Shown piece after piece: positions 53,227 to 61,973 of a stretch of DNA of 64,000 nt. Location of the stretch: assembly GCA_964468345.1 (NCBI GenBank), contig CAYXVZ010000015.1, positions 32,942 to 96,941 on the forward strand, given 5' to 3'. The DNA comes from DALYLB01 sp964468345. GTDB taxonomy: Bacteria > Acidobacteriota > Blastocatellia > RBC074. The notes below the pieces were generated by a model that was given only the letters and a program-made list of their open reading frames with translations, searched no databases and was not told where the DNA came from. How positions within the stretch are numbered: position 1 is the first letter of the stretch; every line of letters begins with the position of its first letter. The position numbers and the translations under genes are program-made.

Positions 53227-53323
53227 AAGATAACCACGAAGAAACGAAGAGCACGAAGAAAGAACGGAGAATTTTAACATCGTTCTTTCTTCGTGCTCTT
53301 CGTTTCTTCGTGGTTATCTTTCA
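53224..53323. repeat. Perfect 43-bp inverted repeat spanning stop codon to stop codon
   Basis: Arms 53224-53266 and 53281-53323 are perfectly complementary with a 14-nt loop. The first three bases are the TGA of the hydrolase gene and the last three the TGA of the opposing esterase. The arm is of the CACGAAGA family. Confidence 0.98.
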
Positions 53324-54136
53324 TGCAGGAAAGAGAAATTTCAGCGAGGGCTCGACCCGCCGGGCCCAGTCCGATTCCGTATGCTGCCCGCCTTTGACTT
53401 CCAGGAATTTCAGATCGTGATTCGATTGCCAGCCTTTTGAAAGCAGGATATCGCGCAGGGTTCGCACGTGGCCGGGCGTGAATTTTCCTTCGCGCGTGCC
53501 GATGTCCAGCCAGATGCGCAGCGGCAGCCGCGCCGCCAGCGATTCCGCCCGACGCAAAATCACGCCGCCATCCCACCAGACCGAGGGCGACATCACCAGA
53601 AGTTTGCCGAACACCTCCGGATGCTTCATTCCCAGATAGAGCGAAACCAGGCCGCCCAGCGAAGAGCCGCCCAGTCCCGTGTGCCGCGCATCGCGATGCG
53701 TGCGGTAATGGCGGTCGATGAAGGGCTTCAACTCATGAATGATGAAATGACCGTAGGCATCGGCCTTTCCGCCTTTCTTCACTTTCGGATCGACGGTCGG
53801 CGTGTATTCCTCGACCCGGTGCTCGCCCGTGTTGTAAATGCCCACGATGATCAGCGGATTGATTTCGCCGGCCTCGATCATGCGCTGGGCCGATTCATCC
53901 ACGCCCCATTCGACGCCCGCATAGGACGTTGCGCGATCGAACACGTTTTGTCCGTCATGGAGATAGAGCACCGGATAATGGCGGTGCGAGTCCGCGCCAT
54001 AACCGGGAGGAAGATAGACCAGGACATCTCGCTTGTGGGCCAGGGCCTCTGATGAAAAAGCGGCGTGATGCCGAAAATCGCCTGTCAGTGAATGGCCGGG
54101 ATGCAGGAAGGGTTTGGGGAGTGAATTTTCATCCAT
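53321..54136 (-). CDS. Putative esterase (esterase D / enterochelin-esterase type)
   Basis: 271 residues. Alpha/beta hydrolase with VLVYLPPGY at 38-46, LYLHDGQNVFD at 57-67 and nucleophile S159 in GGSSLGG; a C-terminal GGQHTE gives the His. The family cleaves esters of siderophores, formylglutathione or acylated sugars. It lacks a signal peptide and a Fes-type N-terminal domain, so it may be a general cytoplasmic carboxylesterase. It converges with another hydrolase gene. Confidence 0.85.
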   Translation of the reverse strand: MDENSLPKPFLHPGHSLTGDFRHHAAFSSEALAHKRDVLVYLPPGYGADSHRHYPVLYLHDGQNVFDRATSYAGVEWGVDESAQRMIEAGEINPLIIVGIYNTGEHRVEEYTPTVDPKVKKGGKADAYGHFIIHELKPFIDRHYRTHRDARHTGLGGSSLGGLVSLYLGMKHPEVFGKLLVMSPSVWWDGGVILRRAESLAARLPLRIWLDIGTREGKFTPGHVRTLRDILLSKGWQSNHDLKFLEVKGGQHTESDWARRVEPSLKFLFPA

Positions 54137-54314
54137 TCTTCACATTCCTTCCCCGGTCGTCATATTATCCGAACAATTTGGTCCCAAAATATATCCTTCG
54201 AAAAAAGTCCATTTTAACGGGGGAAGCTTCACGAATCGGCGGGAAATCGGAATAATACACGTCCACAGATTCTCGAAACAACCAATAGACGATTCGTCGG
54301 GAGCAAACTTCAAA

Positions 54315-55025
54315 TTGGAAAATTCATTCCCAGGGGCCGAGACGCACCGCACTTACAAATACTACGATTTAGTGATGGCCGCTTTTGTCGCGGTCCTTTT
54401 ATGCGCGAATATCATCGGTGTGCAGAAGCGAAGCGTCGTGGCCGGGTTTGAGTTCGGCACTGGGATTCTGTTTTTTCCGCTGAGCTATGTCTTCGGCGAT
54501 GTGCTGACGGAAGTGTACGGTTATGCCCGTTCCCGCCGCGTCATCTGGGCGGGGTTCGGCGCGATGATCTTCGCTGCCCTGATGAGCTGGGTCATTGTCA
54601 AGATGCCCGCGGCCGATGGATGGACGCTGCAGCCGGCGTATGAAAGCATTTTCGGCTCGACGCCGCGCATCATTTTCGCGTCGCTGATGGCATTCTGGGC
54701 CGGCGAGTTCGCCAACTCCTTCGTGCTGGCCAAAATGAAGCTGCAGACCAGCGGCCGCTTTCTCTGGCTGCGCACCATCGGTTCGACGATTGTCGGCGAG
54801 GGAGTGGACTCCCTGATCTTTTATCCGCTGGCCTTTCTCGGCGCGACGGGCTGGACGCCCGCGGATGTCGCGACGATCATGACCAGCAACTATGTCGCGA
54901 AAGTTGTTTGGGAAGCGATCGCGACGCCGGTAACTTATCAGGTGGTCAACTTTCTCAAGCGCATTGAAAACGAGGACTATTACGACCGGCAGACCAATTT
55001 CAATCCATTCACGCTTGAAACCTGA
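54315..55025 (+). CDS. Queuosine precursor transporter (VUT family)
   Basis: About 236 residues if translation starts at the TTG at 54315, which has GGGAG 11 nt upstream; the ATG at 54114 would add 67 residues of no family character and overlap the opposing esterase gene. About six hydrophobic segments start at YKYYDLVMAAFVAVLLCANI. The blocks FPLSYVFGDVLTEVYGYARSR, LAKMKLQTSGRFLWLRTIGST and GEGVDSLIFYPLAF are typical of YhhQ/VUT proteins, which import preQ1 or preQ0. I looked for a preQ1 riboswitch upstream and saw none. Confidence 0.87.
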   Translation: MENSFPGAETHRTYKYYDLVMAAFVAVLLCANIIGVQKRSVVAGFEFGTGILFFPLSYVFGDVLTEVYGYARSRRVIWAGFGAMIFAALMSWVIVKMPAADGWTLQPAYESIFGSTPRIIFASLMAFWAGEFANSFVLAKMKLQTSGRFLWLRTIGSTIVGEGVDSLIFYPLAFLGATGWTPADVATIMTSNYVAKVVWEAIATPVTYQVVNFLKRIENEDYYDRQTNFNPFTLET

Positions 55026-55086
55026 GCGATGGAAATTGCGTCGTAGCTGGCAAGCGACGCAACGGCAGGAACAGGCGGGAAAAGTT

Positions 55087-55184
55087 CTCCCACGAAGTCC
55101 CACGAAGGGGACACGAAGAAAGAAATTTGATTTGCATAATGGCTTTTTACACGCTTCGTGATCCTTCGTGTCCCCTCGTGGGAG
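55087..55184. repeat. Imperfect inverted repeat of the CACGAAGG type
   Basis: Arms 55087-55118 and 55154-55184 pair with internal shifts. The words CCCACGAAG and ACACGAAG relate it to the CACGAAGA family. It lies before the adenylate-forming enzyme gene. Confidence 0.85.
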
Positions 55185-55223
55185 CGCGTTATCCGTAAAC
55201 AAAATAAAATCGGGATCAAAAAT

Positions 55224-56315
55224 ATGAGTGCAACCGCAAGCGCAGATATGCAGGCAAGAATGAGGGCCGTGAAAGAGAAACTCGATGCTCACACACGGGA
55301 AATCGTCGAATGGCATTTCAATCCGGAAACGGGCGCGCCTTTCTGGTTGGAGTTTGCCAAAAAACTGGATTGGGATCCGCGAAAAGAGATTCAGACCTAC
55401 GAAGACCTGGATAAATTCGGGTTTTTTCAGGATGAATGGCTTCGCGGCGGACCGGTTCGCCGCTGGGTACCGAAGGGATTGGCCGGCAAGCCGATTTACG
55501 TTTTCGAAACCGGCGGCAGCACGGGCGTGCCGAAAAGCCGCATCGCTTCCGAGGACTTCCGGATCGATTATGAGCAGTTCAGCGCGACGCTGCCTGACGA
55601 ATATTTTCCGAAAGGCGCCGATTGGCTGATGCTGGGCCCGAGCGGCCCGCGCCGGCTTCGCCTGGCCGTCGAGCATCTCGCGCAGTTCCGCGGCGGCATC
55701 GCCTTCTGCGTCGATCTCGATCCGCGCTGGGTCATCAAGCTGATCAAGTGGGGCGAGATGGCGATGATGGAGCGTTACAAACAGCACGTCATCGATCAGG
55801 CCGTCACGATTCTCAAAGCGCATCCGAACATCAAGTGCATGTTCGCAACGCCGAAACTGCTCGAAGCGCTCTGCGAAAAAGTTTCGCTCAAGAAGATGGG
55901 CATCACCGGCGTTTTTTGCGGCGGCACCGAAATGACGCCGCAGTTTCACCGCTTCGCCGTCGAGGAATTGATGGAAGGCGCGTATTTCGCCGCGACCTAT
56001 GGCAACACGCTGATGGGCCTCGCGGTGCATAAGCCCTTCGATCCGGCCGACAACTGGGCCATTATTTATTACCCGCCCACGCCGCGCGCGATGATCGAGG
56101 TCGTCGATCCCGATCAGCCCCACCGCATTGTTGGATACGGCGAAACCGGCCGCGTGCGCCTGACGACGCTGACGAAGGAATTCTTTATGCCGCGCTTCCT
56201 CGAACGCGATGAGTGCGAACGCGAACTGCCCTGCGAAACGTACCCCTGGGACGGCGTGCGCAACGTGCGGCCCTTCTCGCGCTTCCAGACCTCTGTGGTC
56301 GAAGGCGTGTATTGA
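55224..56315 (+). CDS. Short adenylate-forming (ANL superfamily) enzyme
   Basis: 363 residues from the ATG at 55224; the in-frame extension is repeat DNA. The motif GGSTGVPKS at 97-105 is the ATP-binding A3 loop of the ANL superfamily, and FCGGTEMTPQF plus YGNT correspond to the A4-A5 region. GETGRVRLTTL near 325-335 resembles A7. The normal C-terminal domain of about 100 residues is largely missing, as in phenylacetate-CoA-ligase-like or EhpF/LuxE-type proteins. It could adenylate an aromatic or fatty acid for transfer to another protein. An aldehyde-dehydrogenase-like gene lies 5.7 kb downstream. Confidence 0.75.
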   Translation: MSATASADMQARMRAVKEKLDAHTREIVEWHFNPETGAPFWLEFAKKLDWDPRKEIQTYEDLDKFGFFQDEWLRGGPVRRWVPKGLAGKPIYVFETGGSTGVPKSRIASEDFRIDYEQFSATLPDEYFPKGADWLMLGPSGPRRLRLAVEHLAQFRGGIAFCVDLDPRWVIKLIKWGEMAMMERYKQHVIDQAVTILKAHPNIKCMFATPKLLEALCEKVSLKKMGITGVFCGGTEMTPQFHRFAVEELMEGAYFAATYGNTLMGLAVHKPFDPADNWAIIYYPPTPRAMIEVVDPDQPHRIVGYGETGRVRLTTLTKEFFMPRFLERDECERELPCETYPWDGVRNVRPFSRFQTSVVEGVY

Positions 56316-56353
56316 TTTCTCTTCCATAGCTTTTATCAGGTACCCTTTGAATG

Positions 56354-56447
56354 AAGAGAAGAACGGAACAAACGGAAATAACGGAACAAACGAAAAGATA
56401 AGCCCATCTGTCTGTTCAGTTATTTCCGTTTGTTCCGTTTCTCTCTT
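56354..56447. repeat. 37-bp inverted repeat, four mismatches (GGAACAAACGGAAATA type)
   Basis: Arms 56354-56390 and 56411-56447 pair with about four mismatches. The arm iterates ACGGAACAAACGGAAATA and shares vocabulary with 2121-2225. It lies between the adenylate-forming enzyme and PQQ-propeller genes. Confidence 0.9.
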
Positions 56448-56497
56448 TATCTGGGCTGGGAAATATTGAAGGAGAAATTCGCAACGGAGTGGAGTGG

Positions 56498-57736
56498 ATG
56501 CTTAAACCGGCGATATCAACAGCATTTGTATTGCTTATCATTGTCCTCTACTTCTCTCCTGCGTGCGCGCAGGACTGGCCGCAGTGGCGAGGCCCGAATC
56601 GCGATGGCGCGGTTCGCGATTTCACCGCGCCCGAAAGCTGGCCCTCTGAATTGAAACCGGTTTGGAAAACATCCGTCGGCGGAGGCTATTCCTCGCCGAT
56701 CGTGGCCAACGGCAAAGCCTGGATTCACAGCCGCAAGAATGACGAAGAACTCGTTTCCTGCCTGGACCTCGAAACGGGAAAGATCCGCTGGACGAAATCC
56801 TACACCGCTTCCTTCGCGAAAAATCAGTACGCCAATGAGATGGGAAAAGGGCCGTACGCCACGCCGCTGTTGCATGCGGGAAAGCTTTATACCTTCGGCG
56901 TGACGGCAATTCTCTCCTGCTTCGATGCCGAGACGGGCGAGTTGAAATGGCGAAAGGAATTTCCCACGCCGAACACGGCAAAACTGTTTTGCGGCACGGC
57001 CGCTTCGCCGATCATCGATCAGGGGCGCTTGATCGTGTATGCCGGCGACGATCAACAGGGCGGCACGATGGTCGCGCTCGATCCGGCGACGGGAAAGCAA
57101 CTCTGGCTGTGGAAGGGCGAAGGCCCCGGCTATGCGTCTCCGATCGTGTTTGAAACCGCAGGCGCGCGGCACATCGTCACCATGACGCTCAACTCGGTCA
57201 TCGGCATCGATTCGAAAACCGGCAAACTGCTCTGGCGCATATCCTGGCCGGACGAATGGAACGAGAATATCGTCACGCCGGTGCAATACAAGGATCTGCT
57301 TATCTTTTCCGGCGTGCGAAAAGGATCGGTCGCCGTGCGCCTCGAAAAATCGGCCGCCGGCTGGACTCCCAATCATGTTTGGGAAAACAAAGAGATCCTG
57401 ATGTATATGAATTCGCCTGTCGTTGAAGGCGATTATCTTTTCGGTATGTCGGCCAAGCGCAAAGGCCAGTATTTCTGCATGGAAGCCGCCACCGGCAAAG
57501 TTTTATGGATGACGGAAGGCCGCGAAGGCGCGAACGCTTCTATTCTCAGTGCGGGCGAGTTGCTGTTCTTTCTCAACTCGGATGCGGGGCTGATTGTTGC
57601 GCGGCGCAGTCCCGCGGGCTTTGAGCAGGTTGCGAAATATTCGGTCGGCGACAAGACAACCTATTCGCATCCCGTGCTTTTCAATAATCGAATTCTGATC
57701 AAAGACGAAGCGGCGGTCACGCTTTGGAGCTTTTAG
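56498..57736 (+). CDS. Exported PQQ-like beta-propeller protein
   Basis: 412 residues from the ATG at 56498 (GGAG eight nt upstream; a GTG at 56489 is an alternative). Signal peptide about 5-25, ending PACAQD. The mature start DWPQWRGPNRDG is characteristic of outer-membrane/periplasmic PQQ-like propellers common in Acidobacteria and Planctomycetes. Repeats containing LDLETGKIRW, FDAETGELKW, LDPATGKQLW, IDSKTGKLLW and ATGKVLW are the tryptophan-docking blades. Whether it binds PQQ or is a scaffold is not visible. It is three bases from the DUF485 gene, so probably co-translated. Confidence 0.86.
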   Translation: MLKPAISTAFVLLIIVLYFSPACAQDWPQWRGPNRDGAVRDFTAPESWPSELKPVWKTSVGGGYSSPIVANGKAWIHSRKNDEELVSCLDLETGKIRWTKSYTASFAKNQYANEMGKGPYATPLLHAGKLYTFGVTAILSCFDAETGELKWRKEFPTPNTAKLFCGTAASPIIDQGRLIVYAGDDQQGGTMVALDPATGKQLWLWKGEGPGYASPIVFETAGARHIVTMTLNSVIGIDSKTGKLLWRISWPDEWNENIVTPVQYKDLLIFSGVRKGSVAVRLEKSAAGWTPNHVWENKEILMYMNSPVVEGDYLFGMSAKRKGQYFCMEAATGKVLWMTEGREGANASILSAGELLFFLNSDAGLIVARRSPAGFEQVAKYSVGDKTTYSHPVLFNNRILIKDEAAVTLWSF

Positions 57737-57739
57737 CAC

Positions 57740-58171
57740 ATGGCAAAGGAACGGCATTTCGATGATGTAGATCTCACGCCTTTGTCCGGCGCGGCCACCG
57801 ATGTGGCGCCGCTCGGACGGCACGCGGAAAAGCCTGCGCACGAATTGACCGCCGATGAAGATGTCGACGTCGCCGATTGGGATCGCGTGGCGGCGATGGC
57901 GGAATTCAAGGAACTCGTCGCCTCGAAGCGCAAGTTCATCATTCCCGCGACGCTGTTCTTCATCGTCTACTACTTCGCCTTGCCGGTGCTCGTGGGCTAC
58001 GCGCCGCAGTGGATGGCGAAAAAGGTCTGGGGCGTTCTCAATATCGCCTACCTGTTCGCGCTCTCGCAATTTTTCATGGCCTGGATTCTGGCGGGTCTCT
58101 ATGTCCGCGCGGCAAATCGATTCGATGCAATGGCGCGAAACATCCTTTCCCGACTCAAAGGAGGCCGATAG
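57740..58171 (+). CDS. DUF485 membrane protein with extended N-terminus (YjcH-like)
   Basis: 143 residues. The C-terminal 90 hold two membrane helices with the DUF485 blocks FKELVASKRKFIIPATLFFIVYY and FFMAWILAGLYVRAAN. The first 50 residues are acidic and hydrophilic, longer than in E. coli YjcH. DUF485 genes almost always precede actP, as here with a 3-bp gap and AGGAGG. It probably assists acetate uptake. Confidence 0.92.
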   Translation: MAKERHFDDVDLTPLSGAATDVAPLGRHAEKPAHELTADEDVDVADWDRVAAMAEFKELVASKRKFIIPATLFFIVYYFALPVLVGYAPQWMAKKVWGVLNIAYLFALSQFFMAWILAGLYVRAANRFDAMARNILSRLKGGR

Positions 58172-58174
58172 CTT

Positions 58175-59737
58175 ATGTCTGCTTCCGTTGTGATGTTTCT
58201 GGGCTTCATTGCCGTCACGCTGGTCATTACCTGGTGGGCTGCGCGCAAGAACACGGGATCGAGCGCCTATTTCGCGGCGGGGCGTTCCTTGACCGCGTGG
58301 CAAAACGGCATCGCCGTCGCGGGCGATTATATGAGCGCGGCCTCGTTTCTGGGAATCGCGGGCATCATCGCCTTTCAGGGCTACGACGGCTTCATGTATT
58401 CCGTCGGCTGGCTGGTCGCCTATCTCACCGTATTGCTTGTCGTCGCGGAGCCGTTGCGCAATGCGGGCAAATACACAATGGCCGATGTGCTGGCCTATCG
58501 CCTCAGCCCCCGCCCCGTGCGCGCAATGGGCGCGCTCTCTACGCTGACGGTGAGCACCTTTTACATGATCGCGCAGATGGTGGGCGCGGGCGCACTGGTT
58601 TCGCTGTTGCTCAAGGGAACGGGCATCACCTATCAAACCGCCGTGATCGTGATCGGCATTCTGATGATCGTTTACGTCGTATTCGGCGGCATGCTGGCGA
58701 CGACCTGGGTGCAGATCATCAAAGCCATTCTTTTGATGAGCGGCACTGTGTTGCTGAGCATCCTGGTGATGAAGCATTTCGGTTTCAGTTTCAGCGCCTT
58801 TTTTGATGCGATCGCGCACGTGACCTACACCGATGCGCAGGGCAACCGCATCACGCAGGATTTCCTGACGCCGGGGCTTCGCTATAAGCCGCCCTATGGC
58901 GCGCTGGATCTGATTTCGCTGGGAATGGCGCTGATCTTCGGCACGGCCGGCCTGCCGCATATTCTCGTGCGATTTTATACGGTGCCGGATGCGCAAACGG
59001 CCCGCAAGAGCGTCGTCTGGGCGATGCTCATCATTGGCAGCTTTTATATCCTGACGACCTTTTTGGGCTTCGGAGCGGCGACGATTGTCGGACGCGACTT
59101 CATTGCGAAAAACGGCGGAACGAATATGAGCGCGCCTTTGCTGGCGCAGGTGCTGGCCGGAGACATGTTCTTCGCCTTCATTTCGGCGATCGCCTTCGCG
59201 ACGATTCTGGCGGTGGTCGCGGGCCTGACGATCTCGGCATCGACTTCGTTTGCGCATGATTTCTGGACGAACGTCCTGCATCACGGCCGCGAACGAAAGG
59301 AAGGCGAAGAGGTCCGCGTCGCCCGCGTCACGGCCTTCGTCGTCGGCGCGGTGTCGATTCTGATCGCGATCGTGCTCGGGCCAACCGCGAATGTGGCCTT
59401 TCTGGTCGCGCTGGCTTTCGCCGTCGCGGCTTCGGCGAATCTGCCCGTGATTGTGCTCTCGTTGTTCTGGCGTCGATTCAACACCGCGGGCGCGGTGGGC
59501 GGCCTGGCGACGGGCCTGGTGTCTTCGCTGGTGCTGATCCTGCTCAGCCCGAGCATTCTGAAAGCCGATGCAATCTTCCCGCTCGAAAACCCGGGCATCA
59601 TCTCGATCCCCCTCGGATTTCTCGGCGCGGTCGTCGGCACCCTGCTCACGCGCGAAGTCCGCGCGGAAGAAAAATTCACCGAACTGAGCGTCCGCGCGAA
59701 TACCGGCCTCGGCGCAGAAAAGGCGGTTTCGCATTGA
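58175..59737 (+). CDS. actP: Cation/acetate symporter
   Basis: 520 residues with about thirteen membrane helices, a sodium:solute symporter (SSS) protein. SSAYFAAGRSLTAWQNGIAVAGDYMSAASFLG near the N-terminus and TAGLPHILVRFYTVPDA in the middle are diagnostic for ActP. It imports acetate and related short acids with Na+ or H+. Good AGGAGG. It forms a tight unit with the DUF485 gene and the propeller gene. Confidence 0.92.
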   Translation: MSASVVMFLGFIAVTLVITWWAARKNTGSSAYFAAGRSLTAWQNGIAVAGDYMSAASFLGIAGIIAFQGYDGFMYSVGWLVAYLTVLLVVAEPLRNAGKYTMADVLAYRLSPRPVRAMGALSTLTVSTFYMIAQMVGAGALVSLLLKGTGITYQTAVIVIGILMIVYVVFGGMLATTWVQIIKAILLMSGTVLLSILVMKHFGFSFSAFFDAIAHVTYTDAQGNRITQDFLTPGLRYKPPYGALDLISLGMALIFGTAGLPHILVRFYTVPDAQTARKSVVWAMLIIGSFYILTTFLGFGAATIVGRDFIAKNGGTNMSAPLLAQVLAGDMFFAFISAIAFATILAVVAGLTISASTSFAHDFWTNVLHHGRERKEGEEVRVARVTAFVVGAVSILIAIVLGPTANVAFLVALAFAVAASANLPVIVLSLFWRRFNTAGAVGGLATGLVSSLVLILLSPSILKADAIFPLENPGIISIPLGFLGAVVGTLLTREVRAEEKFTELSVRANTGLGAEKAVSH

Positions 59738-59847
59738 AGGATCCGCAATGTATGAAATCATCTATGCGTCAATGCTCGGGTGAAGTTTGGCGCAAATTCA
59801 CAAAGGCACGAAGCGCCTGCACATTTGGTTGGCAAAGTGAGATCCAG

Positions 59848-61275
59848 ATGAAGATGAAAATATCGTTTGCTGTAATTCTCTTGCTCGCTTCCACTGCATT
59901 CGCGGCCACCGATTTGCGCAAAAAAGAGGAGGCGGCCGCTGCAATCGAGAAACGCCGTGCCGAGATGACGCGGCTGAGCGATCAGATCTGGGGCTATGCG
60001 GAGACGGCGCTGCGCGAGACGAAGTCCTCCAAAGCCCTGGCCGAGTATGCCGAGCAGCAGGGATTCAAGGTCGAGCGCGGCATCTCCGGCATGCCGACGG
60101 CGTTCATTGCGAGCTATGGGCAGGGAAGCCCCGTCATCGGCATTCTGGGCGAATTCGATGCGCTGCCCGGCATTTCACAAAAGGCGTCGCCGGTGAAAGA
60201 GCCGCTCGAAGCGGGCGCGCCCGGCCATGGCTGCGGGCACAATCTGTTCGGCGTCGCGAGCCTCAGCGCGGCCCTCGCGGTCAAGGATCTGATTGCCGCG
60301 GGCAAGCTGAAAGGGACGATTCGCTTTTATGGCACGCCGGCCGAAGAATCCATTTATGGCAAGGCCTATATGGTGCGGGACGGCGTTTTCAAAGATGTAG
60401 ACGTCTGTCTCGCCTGGCATCCGGCTTCGCTGACGCAGGCCGATGTGGACAGCACGCAGGCGCTGGTCGATTTCATCGTGGAATTCAAAGGGCGCGCCGC
60501 GCACGCGGCCTTCGATCCGTGGAACGGCCGCAGCGCCGTCGATGGCCTCGAAGCTTTCACACACGGCCTGAATATGATGCGCGAGCACATTCGGCCGACG
60601 GCGCGGCTGCATTATGCCATCGTCAAGGGAGGCGATGTGCCGAATGTCGTTCCCGAATACGCGAAGGTCTGGGTCTGGGCGCGCGATTCAAAACGCACGG
60701 GCGTCGATGTGCTGCTCGAACGCGCGCGGGAGATCGCCGAGGGCGCGGGCAAGATTGCCGGCGTCGAGGTGAAGTTCACCATTCAGACGGCGTGTTATGA
60801 AATCCTGGTCAATCTGGCCGGGGCGAAACTGCTGCAACAAAATCTCGAATGGCTGGGGCCGATTCAATACACCGAGGCCGAGCAGGAATTTGCGCGCGCC
60901 ATTCAACGCGCGACGAAAACGCCGGAGAAGGGAATGGACGGCGCGATTCGACCGCTCAAGGCCCCGATGCCCGATCCGCCCGGCGGATCGACGGATGTCG
61001 GCGATGTGAGCTGGGTTGTGCCCACGCTGCATCTATCCGTGACGACCGCGCCCGAGAGCGCATGGCACGCGTGGCCCGTCGTTGCGGCCGGCGGCATGTC
61101 GATCGGTCACAAGGGCATGATGCTGGCCGCAAAAACGCTGGCCGGGACAATGGTCGATCTTTTCGAAGATGCCAAAGCCCGCGAAGCCGTGCAGGCCGAA
61201 TTCAAGGAGAAGACCAAAGGGTTTGTTTATAAACCCTATATCGCAGCCGGCCCGCCGCCGTTGCCGAAACAGTGA
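59848..61275 (+). CDS. Exported M20-type amidohydrolase (AbgB-like)
   Basis: 475 residues from the ATG at 59848 (59854 also possible); the 38 upstream in-frame residues lack support. Signal peptide about 3-20, ending AFAAT. Metal-site blocks GEFDALPGIS, GHGCGHNLFG and GTPAEES are those of M20/M40 peptidases, and RAAHAAFDPWNGRSA starts the dimerisation region. Relatives split p-aminobenzoyl-glutamate or N-acyl amino acids. The predicted export is unlike cytoplasmic AbgB. Confidence 0.87.
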   Translation: MKMKISFAVILLLASTAFAATDLRKKEEAAAAIEKRRAEMTRLSDQIWGYAETALRETKSSKALAEYAEQQGFKVERGISGMPTAFIASYGQGSPVIGILGEFDALPGISQKASPVKEPLEAGAPGHGCGHNLFGVASLSAALAVKDLIAAGKLKGTIRFYGTPAEESIYGKAYMVRDGVFKDVDVCLAWHPASLTQADVDSTQALVDFIVEFKGRAAHAAFDPWNGRSAVDGLEAFTHGLNMMREHIRPTARLHYAIVKGGDVPNVVPEYAKVWVWARDSKRTGVDVLLERAREIAEGAGKIAGVEVKFTIQTACYEILVNLAGAKLLQQNLEWLGPIQYTEAEQEFARAIQRATKTPEKGMDGAIRPLKAPMPDPPGGSTDVGDVSWVVPTLHLSVTTAPESAWHAWPVVAAGGMSIGHKGMMLAAKTLAGTMVDLFEDAKAREAVQAEFKEKTKGFVYKPYIAAGPPPLPKQ

Positions 61276-61310
61276 AGAAGGAAAACTTCGCCCCCTGAGT
61301 GAATGAAGTG

Positions 61311-61943
61311 ATGTCTACTCTGGATTTTCAGCAAATATTGGCTTCTCCGATTCTGGCATATGAAGAAGGATTGGAGTTTTTTGCAGGCAAAGGCATGCTG
61401 AATGAAACGTTGCGGAAACTCATCGAGGATCTTGAAGGTCACGGGATCGAATACGCTGTTATCGGGGCCGTGGCACTCAATCAGCATGGCTATCAGCGGT
61501 TTACGTCTGATATCGATCTTTTGATGACGAAGGATGGCCTGGATAAATTCCGAACGCAGCTTCTTGGATTGGGATATGTCCCCAAGTTCGAAGGCGCCCG
61601 AAAAACCTTTCGCTCAACGGCAAAAAATGTCCCGATCGAAATTATCACGGCAGGAGAATATCCGGGCGATGGAAAGCCGAAGCCCATTCAATTCCCGGAT
61701 CCCCAGGACGCTTTTATCATTATTGATGGGATCAAGACGATCACCCTGGAGATGCTCATCATGCTCAAGCTGGCATCGGGAATGACCAATGCAGGCAGGT
61801 TAAAGGATCTTGCGGATGTTCAGGAACTGATCAAAATCCGTTCGCTGGACGCCGGCTTTGCTGAAAAACTAGACCCATTTGTACGAGACAAATTCCTTGA
61901 ACTGCATCAAGGCGCAATGCAAACGAATGACACAGAGGAATAA
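61311..61943 (+). CDS. Nucleotidyltransferase-fold protein (AbiEii/MNT-like)
   Basis: 210 residues from the ATG at 61311 (a GTG at 61299 is in frame). AVIGAVALNQHGYQRFTSDIDLL at about 49-71 is the signature of nucleotidyltransferase-fold proteins with the GxxAL and DxD metal motif. A later LEMLIMLKLASG and RLKDLADVQELI match the helical part of such proteins. Relatives are toxins that modify tRNA or protein, or simple nucleotidyltransferases. No antitoxin-like small gene is next to it, so it may not be a toxin. It follows the amidohydrolase by 35 bp. Confidence 0.78.
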   Translation: MSTLDFQQILASPILAYEEGLEFFAGKGMLNETLRKLIEDLEGHGIEYAVIGAVALNQHGYQRFTSDIDLLMTKDGLDKFRTQLLGLGYVPKFEGARKTFRSTAKNVPIEIITAGEYPGDGKPKPIQFPDPQDAFIIIDGIKTITLEMLIMLKLASGMTNAGRLKDLADVQELIKIRSLDAGFAEKLDPFVRDKFLELHQGAMQTNDTEE

Positions 61944-61973
61944 CCACCTCCTGGAGAACGAGAGAGAACTCAT

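Noticed and set aside
54137..54314. preQ1 riboswitch before the queuosine precursor transporter
   Set aside because: No pseudoknot-type hairpin with the conserved A-rich tail could be found by eye.
57503..59761. 752-codon minus-strand frame opposite actP
   Set aside because: It is antisense to well-supported actP, DUF485 and propeller genes and has a composition typical of GC-rich shadow frames.
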